Position numbers and translations under genes: made by a program
Shown here: positions 1 through 9,080 of the stretch, piece after piece
Layout of the letters: each line of letters begins with the position of its first letter
Position numbering within the stretch: the stretch's first letter is position 1
From: Chitinophagaceae bacterium
Lineage (GTDB): Bacteria; Bacteroidota; Bacteroidia; Chitinophagales; Chitinophagaceae
Reading direction: 5' to 3'
NCBI GenBank assembly: GCA_025449935.1
Contig: JANWIJ010000048.1
Span: 1 to 37,460 of the forward strand
DNA length: 37,460 bases
The notes under the pieces: model-generated
Told to the model about the DNA's origin: nothing
The model's database searches: none
Seen by the model: only the letters and a program-made list of their open reading frames with translations

Positions 1-926
1 AATTGCTCCGCCTGTTTTGTATTTGTTTGAAAAAAAGATTTGGGGCCGATCTTAAATTCAAACTCTTCCAGTTTCTCCACCACGTATCCTTTACCATGAA
101 AGACCACCGGTTCCAGGTCATGCAGGCTGTCATTCCATTTTGTATTAATGGTGTACAGCAGGGTGGTGATGGACGGAAATCGCTGCAGGATATGCTCCAT
201 GATCATCCGTATCTTTTTATCATCATTTTCCCCCACCACCAGGTTGATCATTAATTCTCCTGTCGTGCATAAGCGGACCTGCATCGTTCTCAGGAAACCC
301 GTATGATTGCGGATATCATAAAAAGACCAGTTATTCGCTAGGCCAAATTGCTTTACAGCCAGCCGGATCGCATTGGTAGGTTCGGCCTGCAGGTAACATG
401 TTTCTATATCCACCACTTTATCAAAAAGACCCCGGGCATGAAAGCCTGCTACATTCTGTTCGCCCCTTATGGATTCATCCGCGAGCTCTTCCTTTAATAA
501 AAACCGTTTGTTGCCAAACGTGTATTCAATCTTGTTCCGGTAATACTTTGTTTCCGCTGCACCCAGGATCGGAAGAAATCCAGGCAAGGAAACTTTGCCA
601 ATGCGTTTTAATGTTTCCTCCACCTGCCGGTGTTTGTAGGCTAATTGTTTTTCGTACGGCAGCATCTGCCACTGGCAACCCCCGCATATGCCAAAATGCT
701 GACAAAAAGGGTTTACCCGGTCAGGTGACAGGGAATGAACATAAAGCGGAATTCCTTCGGCCCAGTCTTTTTTATTTTTCAGCAACCGTACATCTACGAC
801 ATCACCGGGGACCACTTTTTCAATAAAGATCACTTTCCCGTCTACCCGGGCCAGGGACTTGCCTTCGGCTGCATAATCTTCCACCAAAACCTTTTCGAGT
901 ACGATGCTTTTCTTTTTATGTCTCAC
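1..926 (-). CDS. rlmD: 23S rRNA (uracil-5-)-methyltransferase RlmD/RumA, 5' part
   Basis: SAM-dependent methyltransferase that forms 5-methyluridine in 23S rRNA. Reading leftward from a GTG at 924-926 gives 308 open codons that run off the left edge. The N-terminus is a TRAM-like basic beta domain, followed by the iron-sulfur cysteines C75, C81 and C84 in the family's C-x5-C-x2-C spacing. Near the edge the frame reads FKIGPKSFFQTN, the family motif that opens the methyltransferase domain. The catalytic Cys of the C-terminal part lies outside the window. No in-frame ATG lies just upstream, so GTG is the best start. It is divergent from the thioredoxin-fold gene. It could be another member of the RumA/RlmCD family, but the cysteine pattern is a close fit. 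Confidence 0.9.
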   Translation of the reverse strand, partial: MRHKKKSIVLEKVLVEDYAAEGKSLARVDGKVIFIEKVVPGDVVDVRLLKNKKDWAEGIPLYVHSLSPDRVNPFCQHFGICGGCQWQMLPYEKQLAYKHRQVEETLKRIGKVSLPGFLPILGAAETKYYRNKIEYTFGNKRFLLKEELADESIRGEQNVAGFHARGLFDKVVDIETCYLQAEPTNAIRLAVKQFGLANNWSFYDIRNHTGFLRTMQVRLCTTGELMINLVVGENDDKKIRMIMEHILQRFPSITTLLYTINTKWNDSLHDLEPVVFHGKGYVVEKLEEFEFKIGPKSFFQTNTKQAEQ

Positions 927-1042
927 CCGGCAAATGTAAGGACTTGACCGTGGACGGCCTGACAACCAATACCCTGGCTTTTGCATCTTTTTAGCTTATC
1001 AGAGCCCGTTTTTAAATATCTTTACCCGATTCATTCTGACTT

Positions 1043-2476
1043 ATGAAAAGACTTTTCTTGTCACTGTTTTTATTTCTTTCAGTCACGGTTTTAGCGCAGG
1101 ATGGTTATGAGATAAAAGTGACTTTTGCCCCCTTTAAAAATCAATATATATACCTGGGGCATTACTTTGGCAAAACCTATCCTATTATTGATTCCGTTAT
1201 CCTGGATGGAAAAAGTGAGGCTGTTTTTAAAGGTGCAAAAAAATTACCGGGAGGGATTTACTTGATCGGCTACCCTAACAAATCCGGATTTTTTGAAATC
1301 CTGGTGGATAAACAGCAGCATTTCGCCATCATTGCAGACACCCTTTCTATAAACAGCGGGATACAATTTGTCAACTCGCCCGATAACGTTTTATTCAGCA
1401 GTTACCAACGGCAAATGTCTGCACGGGGAAAAGCGATTGCTGGGTTGCAGGAGCAATTAAAGACCGCCGCCAATAAATCCGATTCAGCCAAACTGGTTGA
1501 GCAGCTAAATAAACTGGATAAAGAAGTGAGCCAGTACCGGGCTGATATTATTCAGAAGAACCCCGGCACCATACTCAGTGCTTTACTGGCTACTATGCGT
1601 GAACCCGAACTCACCGGGAACCTGAAAAATCCTAAGACAAAAGAGGATTCAACCGCTGCCTATACTTACTATAAAAATCATTACTGGGACGGTGTTAACT
1701 TTTGGGACGGACGCCTGGCCTATACTACTTTTTTTGAAGAAAAGATTGATAAGTACTTTGCACAGCTTGTCGTACCCCATCCTGATTCAGTCATAAAAGA
1801 AATTGACTGGATGCTGGGCTATGCTGTTGCCAATGAAGAAATGAACCGGTTCCTGCTGATAAAATTCGTGAACCGCTACCTGAACCAGAAATACATGTGG
1901 GAGGATGCTGTTTTTGTCCACTTGTTTGAAAAATATTTTTCCCAGAAAAACTATTCCTGGCTGAATGAAAAAGGTAAAAAGACCATTACGGACAGGGCCT
2001 ATAGTTTGATGGCCAATATCATGGGCAGCCCGGCTGCCGATATCGAATTACCGGACAGTGCGGGGAAAATGACCAGGCTGTATGCGCTGGGTGGCAATTA
2101 TACCATTGTCGCCTTCTGGGATCCTACCTGCGGTCACTGCAAAGAAGTATTACCAAAACTGGATTCTTTTTACCTGGCAAAATGGAAAGCTGCCGGGCTG
2201 AAGATTTTTGCGGTGGCAAAGGAAACCGACGGAACCAAAAAAGACTGGTTGAATTTTATTAATGACCATCACCTGAAAGCCTGGACGCATGTATATTATT
2301 CAAAAAAGGATGACAAGGCCCGGACCGATGCCGGCATCCCGGGTTATTCTCAACTATACGATGTGCAGACTTTCCCTACATTATATTTGCTGGATAAAGA
2401 CAACCGGATCGTTGCCAAAAAACTGACTTACCAGCAAATTGATGAGGTGCTGATGCTGAAATTGAACGGCCAGTAA
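1043..2476 (+). CDS. Secreted thioredoxin-fold (TlpA/DUF5106-like) protein
   Basis: 477 residues. An N-terminal signal peptide (MKRLFLSLFLFLSVTVLAQ) has a likely signal peptidase I cut after VLA. A long helical middle part of the DUF4369/DUF5106 type follows, then a C-terminal thioredoxin/AhpC-TSA domain. The redox motif is WDPTCGHC, with C363 and C366. It probably acts in the periplasm as a thiol-disulfide oxidoreductase; the substrate is unknown. The parvulin foldase gene starts 46 bp downstream on the same strand, which suggests a shared role in envelope protein folding. A -7-like element with one mismatch (TATCTTTA, 1017-1024) lies upstream. Confidence 0.85.
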   Translation: MKRLFLSLFLFLSVTVLAQDGYEIKVTFAPFKNQYIYLGHYFGKTYPIIDSVILDGKSEAVFKGAKKLPGGIYLIGYPNKSGFFEILVDKQQHFAIIADTLSINSGIQFVNSPDNVLFSSYQRQMSARGKAIAGLQEQLKTAANKSDSAKLVEQLNKLDKEVSQYRADIIQKNPGTILSALLATMREPELTGNLKNPKTKEDSTAAYTYYKNHYWDGVNFWDGRLAYTTFFEEKIDKYFAQLVVPHPDSVIKEIDWMLGYAVANEEMNRFLLIKFVNRYLNQKYMWEDAVFVHLFEKYFSQKNYSWLNEKGKKTITDRAYSLMANIMGSPAADIELPDSAGKMTRLYALGGNYTIVAFWDPTCGHCKEVLPKLDSFYLAKWKAAGLKIFAVAKETDGTKKDWLNFINDHHLKAWTHVYYSKKDDKARTDAGIPGYSQLYDVQTFPTLYLLDKDNRIVAKKLTYQQIDEVLMLKLNGQ

Positions 2477-2522
2477 TCCTCCGTTGGTTGCCCGCAGCAA
2501 CCCTGAATTAAAATCTATCACT

Positions 2523-4469
2523 ATGACCAAAAAAAACCTTTTACTGTTTCTTGCTCTTGGCTCAATGCTCACGGCATCGTCTCAAAGGCTTTTTACTTAC
2601 GGAGATAAAGCCGTTGATGCAAAAGAATTTATGCGGGCCTATTCCAAAAACAATACGCCTCCTGCCCAGAACAAGGCGAAATCAATTAAAGAATACCTGG
2701 ACCTGTATATTAAATCAAAACTTAAAGTACGGGAAGCTTATGCAAGGGGCTATGATACGCTCCCGCACCTGAAACTGGAAGTAAGCAACCTGCGGGCACA
2801 GATCCTGGAAAGCTATATGACCGATCCGGGCATTATGGGCCGTCTCGCAAAAGAAGCATTTGCGCGCAGCCAGAAAGATATTCACACAGGCCATATTTTC
2901 ATATCCCTGAAAAATGAAACCGGGGCCATTGATACCCTGGCCGCATTGAAAAAAAGAGATGCTATCCTGCAACAACTAAAAACCGGGGCTGATTTCTTAC
3001 AGGTAGCCCGGCAATATTCCGATGATCCTTCGGCGAAGACCAATAAAGGCGATATTGGCTACGTAACTGTTTTTACCCTGCCCTATGAATTTGAAAATGC
3101 CCTGTATGGGATATCTCCGGGAAAGTATTCAGAACCGGTGAGTTCTAAAATCGGCTATCATATTTTCAAAAACCTCGGAGAACGCAAAGCCGCCGGCAGG
3201 ATAAAAGCGCAGCAGATCCTGCTGGCCATACCTCCCGGTGCAAATGATGCAGAAAAAAAACAAATCGCTGCCAGGGCCGATTCCCTTTTTAAGCGGATAG
3301 TAGCTGGTGCTAATTTCAACCAGCTGGCTATTGCCTTCAGCAATGATTATATCAGTGCCGCCAGTGGGGGAAACATACCTGATGTAAGTGTAGGCCAGTA
3401 CGACCCTGTATTTGAAACTGCGCTTTGGTTATTACGCAAAGATGGGGAAGTAAGCAAACCTTTTATGACTACTCACGGATGGCATATCCTGAAACGGGTT
3501 TCGGTTAAGCCTGTTGTTTCAGATCCAAATGACAAAGCCAACCTGAAAGAACTGGAACAGAAAATTACCGCCGATGCGCGGTGGAAATCATCCGGCGATT
3601 TCATCTATGACCAGGTAAGAACAAAAGCGGGATTCAAAAAATACCCGTACGGGGAAGAAGCTCTCTGGGCATTGTCTGACAGTATCTTAAACAATCAGCC
3701 CCTGCGACCTGCCGGGCGAACCATGTCCATGACTACTCCCCTGTTTAGTATTGGAAAAACAAATTATGATGTGACTGCCTGGATTAATTATGCAAGGGCA
3801 TACCGGTTCAAGCAGGACGGAACAGGTGCCAAACCACATAACCAGGTAAGAGAGGAGTGGGAAAAATTTGCCATGTTGAATTTCTACCGCGACAACCTGG
3901 AGGAACTTAATGAAGATTTCCGCAACCAGATGACTGAGTTCAAAGATGGGAACCTGTTCTTTGAAATCATGCAGCAGGAAGTATGGAACAGGGCGCAGGC
4001 GGATACGGCTGCCCTGCTGGATTTATTTAACCGGAACAGAGCGGATTATACCTGGAAACAAAGTGCTGATGCCGTAGTTTTCTTCTGTGCTGACCAGGCG
4101 GTGGCCAAAACAGTTTATGATGCCGTAAAAAAGAACCCGTCCAACTGGCGGAAGATTACAGAACTATATGCGGAAAAAGTGATCGGTGATTCAGCAAAAT
4201 TCGAGTGGGGACAGCTGCCCAACCTGAATAAAATGATTCCCAAAGCAGGGATGGTTACCACCCCGCTGGTGAATTCCATTGACAACACTACTTCCTTTGC
4301 CTATATTATCAGAACTTACCCGCAACCCATGCCACGCAGCTTTGCCGAAGCAAGGGGCCTGGTAACTAATGACTACCAGGTGATCCTGGAAAAACATTGG
4401 GAGGAAGCATTGAATAAGAAATACCCGGTGGTGGTTGATCAAAAAGTACTTGAGAATATTTCGAAATAA
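2523..4469 (+). CDS. Peptidylprolyl isomerase with two parvulin (PpiC) domains
   Basis: Periplasmic foldase of the SurA/PrsA type, 648 residues from the ATG at 2523. The upstream in-frame start at 2484 would put 13 non-signal residues before MTKKNLLLFLALGSMLTASS, which is a normal signal peptide, so 2523 is preferred. Two PpiC domains lie at roughly residues 120-220 and 225-340. Both carry the family's GDIGYV / GGNIPDV-like and GYHIFK / GWHILK motifs. The C-terminal half (about 350-648) is helical, charged and without a domain I recognise. Likely substrates are outer-membrane proteins. It follows the thioredoxin-fold gene closely and converges on metF. A second parvulin protein lies at 30333-31697. 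Confidence 0.88.
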   Translation: MTKKNLLLFLALGSMLTASSQRLFTYGDKAVDAKEFMRAYSKNNTPPAQNKAKSIKEYLDLYIKSKLKVREAYARGYDTLPHLKLEVSNLRAQILESYMTDPGIMGRLAKEAFARSQKDIHTGHIFISLKNETGAIDTLAALKKRDAILQQLKTGADFLQVARQYSDDPSAKTNKGDIGYVTVFTLPYEFENALYGISPGKYSEPVSSKIGYHIFKNLGERKAAGRIKAQQILLAIPPGANDAEKKQIAARADSLFKRIVAGANFNQLAIAFSNDYISAASGGNIPDVSVGQYDPVFETALWLLRKDGEVSKPFMTTHGWHILKRVSVKPVVSDPNDKANLKELEQKITADARWKSSGDFIYDQVRTKAGFKKYPYGEEALWALSDSILNNQPLRPAGRTMSMTTPLFSIGKTNYDVTAWINYARAYRFKQDGTGAKPHNQVREEWEKFAMLNFYRDNLEELNEDFRNQMTEFKDGNLFFEIMQQEVWNRAQADTAALLDLFNRNRADYTWKQSADAVVFFCADQAVAKTVYDAVKKNPSNWRKITELYAEKVIGDSAKFEWGQLPNLNKMIPKAGMVTTPLVNSIDNTTSFAYIIRTYPQPMPRSFAEARGLVTNDYQVILEKHWEEALNKKYPVVVDQKVLENISK

Positions 4470-4480
4470 TTTTTTTGGAA

Positions 4481-4519
4481 TAAAAGAAAAGAGGAAATGA
4501 ACAGTTTATTCATTTCCTC
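4481..4519 (-). terminator. Rho-independent terminator downstream of metF
   Basis: A perfect 11-bp stem (4491-4501 paired with 4509-4519, arm GAGGAAATGAA) encloses a 7-nt loop. On the minus strand the hairpin is followed by TTTTCTTTTA, so it fits metF best. On the plus strand the following bases are less T-rich, but the stem could also end the foldase transcript. Confidence 0.75.
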
Positions 4520-4527
4520 CTTATAAA

Positions 4528-4553
4528 CTCTTTTCCTTCTTTTTCTCTTAGCT
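4528..4553 (-). repeat. Solo AGCTAAGAG/polypurine repeat at the metF stop codon
   Basis: Read on the minus strand it is AGCTAAGAG, then AAA, then AAGAAGGAAAAGAG, purines only. The first A of the repeat is the last base of the metF TGA. The same head-plus-purine layout recurs at 10691-10724 and twice at 11197-11266. Confidence 0.7.
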
Positions 4554-5503
4554 CACAACTCCTTCACGACGTTGGCCACTACATGCGGTTTGCCCAGGGT
4601 ATAATAATGCAAAACAGGCACCCCGCTTTTTTTCAATTCTTTTGACTGTGCCAGCAACCACTCTTCCCCTATTTTTTCTACTTCCTCATCTGTTTTACAT
4701 TTCAGGATTTCGCTGGATAGTTCGGAGGGAAGATCAATATGGAAGGTTTTCGGAAGAACAGTCAGTTGTTTTTTTGAGTATACCGGCTTTAATCCAGGTA
4801 TGATGGGGACCGTGATCCCGATAGCCCGGCAGGATTTCACAAAAGCGTGAAATTTGGCATTGTCAAAAAACATCTGGGTAATAATATAGTCTGCCCCGGC
4901 ATCTACTTTAGCTTTCAGGTATTGCAGATCACTATCCATATTGGGCGCTTCAAAATGTTTTTCCGGGTACCCCGCCACGCCAATACAGAATTCTGTCTTC
5001 TGGGTTCCTTTTAAATCTTCTTCGAGGTAAATGCCGGCATTTAGATTAACCACCTGTTTGAGCAGTTCATTGGCATATTTATGACCGCCCGGTTCCGGTT
5101 CAAAGGCCGTTTCGTTTTTGGCAGCATCTCCCCGCAATACCAGCACATTATCAATACCCAGGTAACGCAGGTTGATCAGGGCATCTTCCGTATCATTAAT
5201 GCTAAACCCCCCGCAGATCAGGTGGGGAACGGTGTCGACGGTGTATTTGTTCATAATCGCGGCACAAATACTTTCTGTTCCCGGTCTTTTGCGCACAATA
5301 ACTTTTTCAAAGCTCCCGTCAACTTTTTTCTTGAAAACATGTTCACTGCGATGGTAGGTCACATTGATAAAAGATGGCTTAAACTCCATTAACGGATCCA
5401 GGTGCTTATACAATGCTTCAATGCCCTTACCCTTTAAAGGGGGCAACACCTCGAATGATATTAATGTGCCCTTAGCCTGCGCGATATGGTCAGTTACCTT
5501 CAT
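4553..5503 (-). CDS. metF: 5,10-methylenetetrahydrofolate reductase
   Basis: FAD-dependent cytoplasmic enzyme that reduces 5,10-methylene-THF to 5-methyl-THF for methionine synthesis. It has 316 residues; E. coli MetF has about 296. Family landmarks: SFEVLPPLKGKG near the N-terminus, NVTYHRSEH, the LRGD segment (NVLVLRGDAAKN), and a C-terminal PIIPGLKP strand followed by the folate-site region. It starts with ATG, is divergent from lptB with 98 bp between the starts, and ends inside an AGCTAAGAG repeat followed by a terminator. Confidence 0.95.
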   Translation of the reverse strand: MKVTDHIAQAKGTLISFEVLPPLKGKGIEALYKHLDPLMEFKPSFINVTYHRSEHVFKKKVDGSFEKVIVRKRPGTESICAAIMNKYTVDTVPHLICGGFSINDTEDALINLRYLGIDNVLVLRGDAAKNETAFEPEPGGHKYANELLKQVVNLNAGIYLEEDLKGTQKTEFCIGVAGYPEKHFEAPNMDSDLQYLKAKVDAGADYIITQMFFDNAKFHAFVKSCRAIGITVPIIPGLKPVYSKKQLTVLPKTFHIDLPSELSSEILKCKTDEEVEKIGEEWLLAQSKELKKSGVPVLHYYTLGKPHVVANVVKEL

Positions 5504-5587
5504 AAGTGTGCAAAGCTAATGATGCGGGGGCATTAGTCAAAGCGACGTTAAATGAATTTGAAAAAGCATTGGTTAGCCATCATAGCT

Positions 5588-5595
5588 TATTTTTG
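5588..5595 (+). promoter_or_regulatory. Bacteroidota -7 element upstream of lptB
   Basis: TATTTTTG matches TAnnTTTG exactly. A weak TTG at 5569-5571 could serve as the -33 element with 16-bp spacing. Only 6 bases separate it from the lptB ATG, so the mRNA would be nearly leaderless. Confidence 0.5.
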
Positions 5596-5601
5596 CCCGG
5601 C

Positions 5602-6375
5602 ATGCCTGTAACCATACAAACAAAAGATCTTGTAAAAAAATATGGCAACCGTACGGTGGTTGACCATGTTTCCTTTGAAGTGAAACAGGGTGAAATTGTT
5701 GGGTTGCTGGGACCCAACGGTGCCGGGAAAACTACCTCTTTTTACCAGGTGGTGGGGCTGGTCAGACCTGACCAGGGCAGGGTTTTCCTGAATAATGAAG
5801 ACATCACTCATTTACCCATGTACAAAAGGGCAAAGATGGGCATTGGATACCTCCCGCAGGAAGCGTCCGTTTTCCGCAAATTGAGTGTTGAAGATAATAT
5901 TGCCGCAATCCTGGAAATGACCAATCTTCCCAAACAGGAGCAAAAACAAAAACTGGAGTTCCTGCTGAATGAATTCAGGTTACAGCATGTGCGCAAGAGC
6001 AATGGTGATGTACTGAGTGGTGGCGAAAGAAGAAGAACCGAAATAGCCAGGGCACTCTCCGTGGATCCAAAATTTATTTTGCTGGATGAGCCTTTTGCCG
6101 GCATTGACCCCATTGCCGTGGAGGATATACAGGCAATTGTGGCCCGGTTAAAATATAAGAATATCGGCATATTGATTACGGACCACAATGTCACCGAAAC
6201 GCTCTCCATCTGCGACAGGGCCTACCTCCTGATCGAAGGAAAAATATTCAAACACGGAACGGCCGAAGAACTGGCCCGTGATGAAGACGTACGCCGCCTG
6301 TACCTGGGAAGAAACTTTGAACTCAAGCGGAAAGATTACCTGCACGAAGAAGCGAAAAACACCCCCGGGAACTGA
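5602..6375 (+). CDS. lptB: LPS export ABC transporter ATP-binding protein LptB
   Basis: ATPase that powers extraction of lipopolysaccharide from the inner membrane with LptF/LptG. From the ATG at 5602 it has 257 residues (family about 240). A longer GTG-started frame from 5506 adds 32 residues with no family match and runs through the promoter region. Walker A is GPNGAGKTT (36-44), the signature LSGGERRR begins at L138, and Walker B with the D-loop is [12 protein letters not shown]. The LptB-typical phrase [20 protein letters not shown] is present. LptF/G are not in the window, as is common for this gene. Confidence 0.93.
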   Translation: MPVTIQTKDLVKKYGNRTVVDHVSFEVKQGEIVGLLGPNGAGKTTSFYQVVGLVRPDQGRVFLNNEDITHLPMYKRAKMGIGYLPQEASVFRKLSVEDNIAAILEMTNLPKQEQKQKLEFLLNEFRLQHVRKSNGDVLSGGERRRTEIARALSVDPKFILLDEPFAGIDPIAVEDIQAIVARLKYKNIGILITDHNVTETLSICDRAYLLIEGKIFKHGTAEELARDEDVRRLYLGRNFELKRKDYLHEEAKNTPGN

Positions 6376-6400
6376 CCTGTTTTGCAAAGCCATTCTTTAT

Positions 6401-6446
6401 CCGGTGAAAATTTTTCGCCGGGAACTCCATAAAAATATTCTCCCGG
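6401..6446 (+). other. Two overlapping, mutually exclusive stems after lptB
   Basis: Stem 1 pairs CCGGTGAA-type bases 6402-6408 with 6414-6420. Stem 2 pairs CCGGGA (6418-6423) with TCCCGG (6441-6446). They share bases 6418-6420, so only one can form at a time. A T-rich stretch follows further on. This may be a termination region for lptB or a leader of the next gene. Confidence 0.35.
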
Positions 6447-6485
6447 GTTAATTTCCTGATTTTTCTGGTTATTTTGTTGGGTGAT

Positions 6486-7487
6486 ATGGCAACCATGAAT
6501 TACCAGGCCCTTCCAAAAATTGAACTGCACCTGCATCTTGATTGCAGTTTGAGCTATAACGTAGTAAAACAATTAAGCCCCGGCGTTTCTTACGAAGAAT
6601 ATGAGCAGTCCTTTATTGCCCCGCCCAAATGCACTGACCTGGCCGACTATATCACCCGGGCTATCCATGGTTATGAGCTGATGCAAACCAAAGAACAATT
6701 ACGGTTGGTTACCCTCGATCTTTTTGAACAATTAAGGGCCGACCGGGTGATCTATGCTGAAATACGGTTTGCCCCCCTGCTGCATATTGCTAAAGGACTC
6801 CATCCTGCCGAAGTTGTGCAAACTGTCAATGATGCTGCGGAAGAAGGTATCCGCCAGACGGGAGTAGAGGCCGGGATCATACTCTGTACACTCCGTCACT
6901 ACTCCCGGGAACAAAGTATGGAAACGGTAAAACTGGTTCAGCAATTCCAGGGCAGCCGCGTGGTAGCTTTCGATATTGCGGGCGATGAAGCCGGTTTCCC
7001 GGTCGCCAACCATCTTGAAGCTTTCCGGTTTGCAAAATCCCACCAACTCCATTGCACGGCCCATGCCGGGGAGGCAAAGGGTGCAGAAAGTGTTTGGGAG
7101 ACCCTGCAGCAGTTCCGTCCTTCACGGATCGGGCACGGTGTGCGTAGTGCTGAAGATGAAAAATTGCTGGCTTTTCTGAAAAAGGAACAAATCCATCTTG
7201 AAATATGCCCCACGAGTAATGTTCAAACCAACGTCGTTGAAAGTATTGAGCAGCACCCGGCAGACAAGATCTACCAGGCAGGAGTTTCCATGAGCATCAA
7301 TACAGACGCCCGGACAGTCACGCCTGTCACCTTAACCACTGAATATGTTTTGCTGGAAAAAATATTTAACTGGAAAAAAGATCATTTCTTAACGTGTAAC
7401 CTGGAGGCCATTAAACATTCTTTCGCTTCGGCCTCCCTGAAAGAACGACTGCGGCAACAAATTGAAGAAGCGTACAAGACCCTGTAA
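6486..7487 (+). CDS. add: Adenosine deaminase family protein
   Basis: Zinc-dependent deaminase that converts adenosine to inosine in purine salvage. From ATG 6486 it has 333 residues; ATG 6495 is also possible, and a TTG at 6474 lies inside a -7-like TATTTTG (6470-6476). Metal-site and catalytic motifs: KIELHLHLD (H15, H17), HAGE, RIGHGV and INTD (D274). Two positions differ from the classic enzyme: HLDG is HLDC (C20), and the second Asp of NTDD is Ala (NTDAR). NTDxR forms are known to me from other bacterial add-like proteins, so it is probably active, though substrate preference may differ. Confidence 0.85.
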   Translation: MATMNYQALPKIELHLHLDCSLSYNVVKQLSPGVSYEEYEQSFIAPPKCTDLADYITRAIHGYELMQTKEQLRLVTLDLFEQLRADRVIYAEIRFAPLLHIAKGLHPAEVVQTVNDAAEEGIRQTGVEAGIILCTLRHYSREQSMETVKLVQQFQGSRVVAFDIAGDEAGFPVANHLEAFRFAKSHQLHCTAHAGEAKGAESVWETLQQFRPSRIGHGVRSAEDEKLLAFLKKEQIHLEICPTSNVQTNVVESIEQHPADKIYQAGVSMSINTDARTVTPVTLTTEYVLLEKIFNWKKDHFLTCNLEAIKHSFASASLKERLRQQIEEAYKTL

Positions 7488-7564
7488 CTGCCCTGGCTTA
7501 ACCCTCCCTGCAAAACAAGATTTCTGATACTCATTGCTTCAAATTCTCTATTTTGCCAGTAACA

Positions 7565-9073
7565 ATGAAACTGCTCAGCCCTGCTATATCCTCACTTGCC
7601 CGTATGCGCCTCTGGCGTATAGAAGCCTGGAAAAACAACCCCCTGGATGCACAACGGGAAGTACTGCAGGACCTGGTGACCTCCGCACAGTACACAGAAT
7701 TCGGGAGGAAATATAATTTCTCCAATCTTTTTACTGTCCGGGAGTTTAAAGCTGCAGTTCCCATTCATGAATATGACGACCTGAAGCCTTATATCGAACG
7801 CATCATGAACGGCGAACAGAATGTACTTTGGAATACACCCATTTACTGGTTCGCAAAAAGCAGTGGCACCACCAGCGATAAAAGCAAGTTTATACCCATC
7901 AGTGATGAGAACCTCGAAGATTGTCATTACAAGGCATCCAAAGATGTGTTGTCACTTTATTACCAGTTCAAACCCGATTCAGAATTACTGACTGGCAAGG
8001 GACTGGTTATTGGCGGCAGCCATACGATCAATCCCATGAACAATGAAGCACAATATGGTGACCTGAGTGCTGTATTACTGCAAAACACGCCTTTCTGGGC
8101 GCACTGGATACGTACCCCTGAATTAAGCATAGCGCTGATGGATGAGTGGGAAACCAAAATTGAAAAACTGGCAAAAAACACGATCAAAGAGAATGTGACT
8201 TCAATTTCCGGCGTACCTACCTGGACACTTGTTTTGTTCAAACGGATTTTGGAAATAACCGGCAAGAAAAACATGAGTGAGGTTTGGCCGTCACTTGAAT
8301 TATATATGCACGGCGGTGTTTCGTTCACACCCTATAAAGAACAGTTTCAGAAAATCATTGGCAAAGACATTAATTACCTTGAAATGTATAATGCCAGCGA
8401 AGGTTTCTTTGCGGCACAGGACACGCCGGGCAAAGAAGGCATGTTATTATTTACGGATCACGGCATTTTTATGGAGTTTATGCCGGTCAGCGAATATGGT
8501 AAGAAAGAACCCCAGACGATCAGCCTCCAGGATGTGGAAACGGGTAAGAATTACGCGCTTGTTATCAGTACCAATGGTGGGTTATGGAGATACCTGCTGG
8601 GAGATACGATCCAGTTCACGTCATTACAACCGTTCCGGATCAAAGTATCGGGCAGGCTGAAGCATTACATGAATGCTTTTGGGGAAGAAGTAATTGTAGA
8701 TAATACGGATAAAGCCATTGCTGTGGCCACCGCCAAAACAGGAACCGTGGTGAATGATTACACGGCGGCACCGGTTTATTTTTCAGACAGCTCCAACGGG
8801 GCGCATGAGTGGCTGATAGAATTTGAAAAAGAACCTGAAAGCCTGGAACAGTTTACTATAGAACTGGATACCGCTTTGAAAAACATCAACAGTGATTATG
8901 AAGCCAAAAGGTATAAAAACATCGCCCTCCGGCAGCCGCTTGTCCATTCATTGAAAAAAGGAACATTTGCTGATTGGTTACGCAGCAAAGGGAAACTGGG
9001 CGGCCAGCATAAAGTGCCCAGGCTGAGTAATGAACGGAACTACGTGGAAGAAATCATGGCCCTAAAACGCTGA
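7565..9073 (+). CDS. GH3 auxin-responsive promoter family protein
   Basis: Member of the GH3 acyl-adenylate/amidotransferase superfamily, best known from plants, where it joins amino acids to hormones. From ATG 7565 it has 502 residues; a TTG start at 7553 is unlikely because it lies in a -7-like TATTTTG (7549-7555). ATP-site motifs are WFAKSSGTTSDKSKFIP (near 100), YNASEGFF (near 275) and GLWRYLLGDT (near 340). It ends with a small C-terminal subdomain. The substrates of bacterial members are not known to me. It lies 77 bp after adenosine deaminase and 7 bp before the DUF3667 gene, so it is probably co-transcribed. Confidence 0.88.
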   Translation: MKLLSPAISSLARMRLWRIEAWKNNPLDAQREVLQDLVTSAQYTEFGRKYNFSNLFTVREFKAAVPIHEYDDLKPYIERIMNGEQNVLWNTPIYWFAKSSGTTSDKSKFIPISDENLEDCHYKASKDVLSLYYQFKPDSELLTGKGLVIGGSHTINPMNNEAQYGDLSAVLLQNTPFWAHWIRTPELSIALMDEWETKIEKLAKNTIKENVTSISGVPTWTLVLFKRILEITGKKNMSEVWPSLELYMHGGVSFTPYKEQFQKIIGKDINYLEMYNASEGFFAAQDTPGKEGMLLFTDHGIFMEFMPVSEYGKKEPQTISLQDVETGKNYALVISTNGGLWRYLLGDTIQFTSLQPFRIKVSGRLKHYMNAFGEEVIVDNTDKAIAVATAKTGTVVNDYTAAPVYFSDSSNGAHEWLIEFEKEPESLEQFTIELDTALKNINSDYEAKRYKNIALRQPLVHSLKKGTFADWLRSKGKLGGQHKVPRLSNERNYVEEIMALKR

Positions 9074-9080
9074 GTTCATC

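Noticed and set aside
398-826. Plus-strand frames of 142 and 70 codons over the left end.
   Set aside because: They lie opposite the rlmD frame, which carries clear family motifs, and have no recognisable features of their own.
5506-5601. N-terminal extension of LptB from the GTG at 5506.
   Set aside because: LptB proteins begin close to the [15 protein letters not shown] segment, and the extension runs through the predicted promoter.
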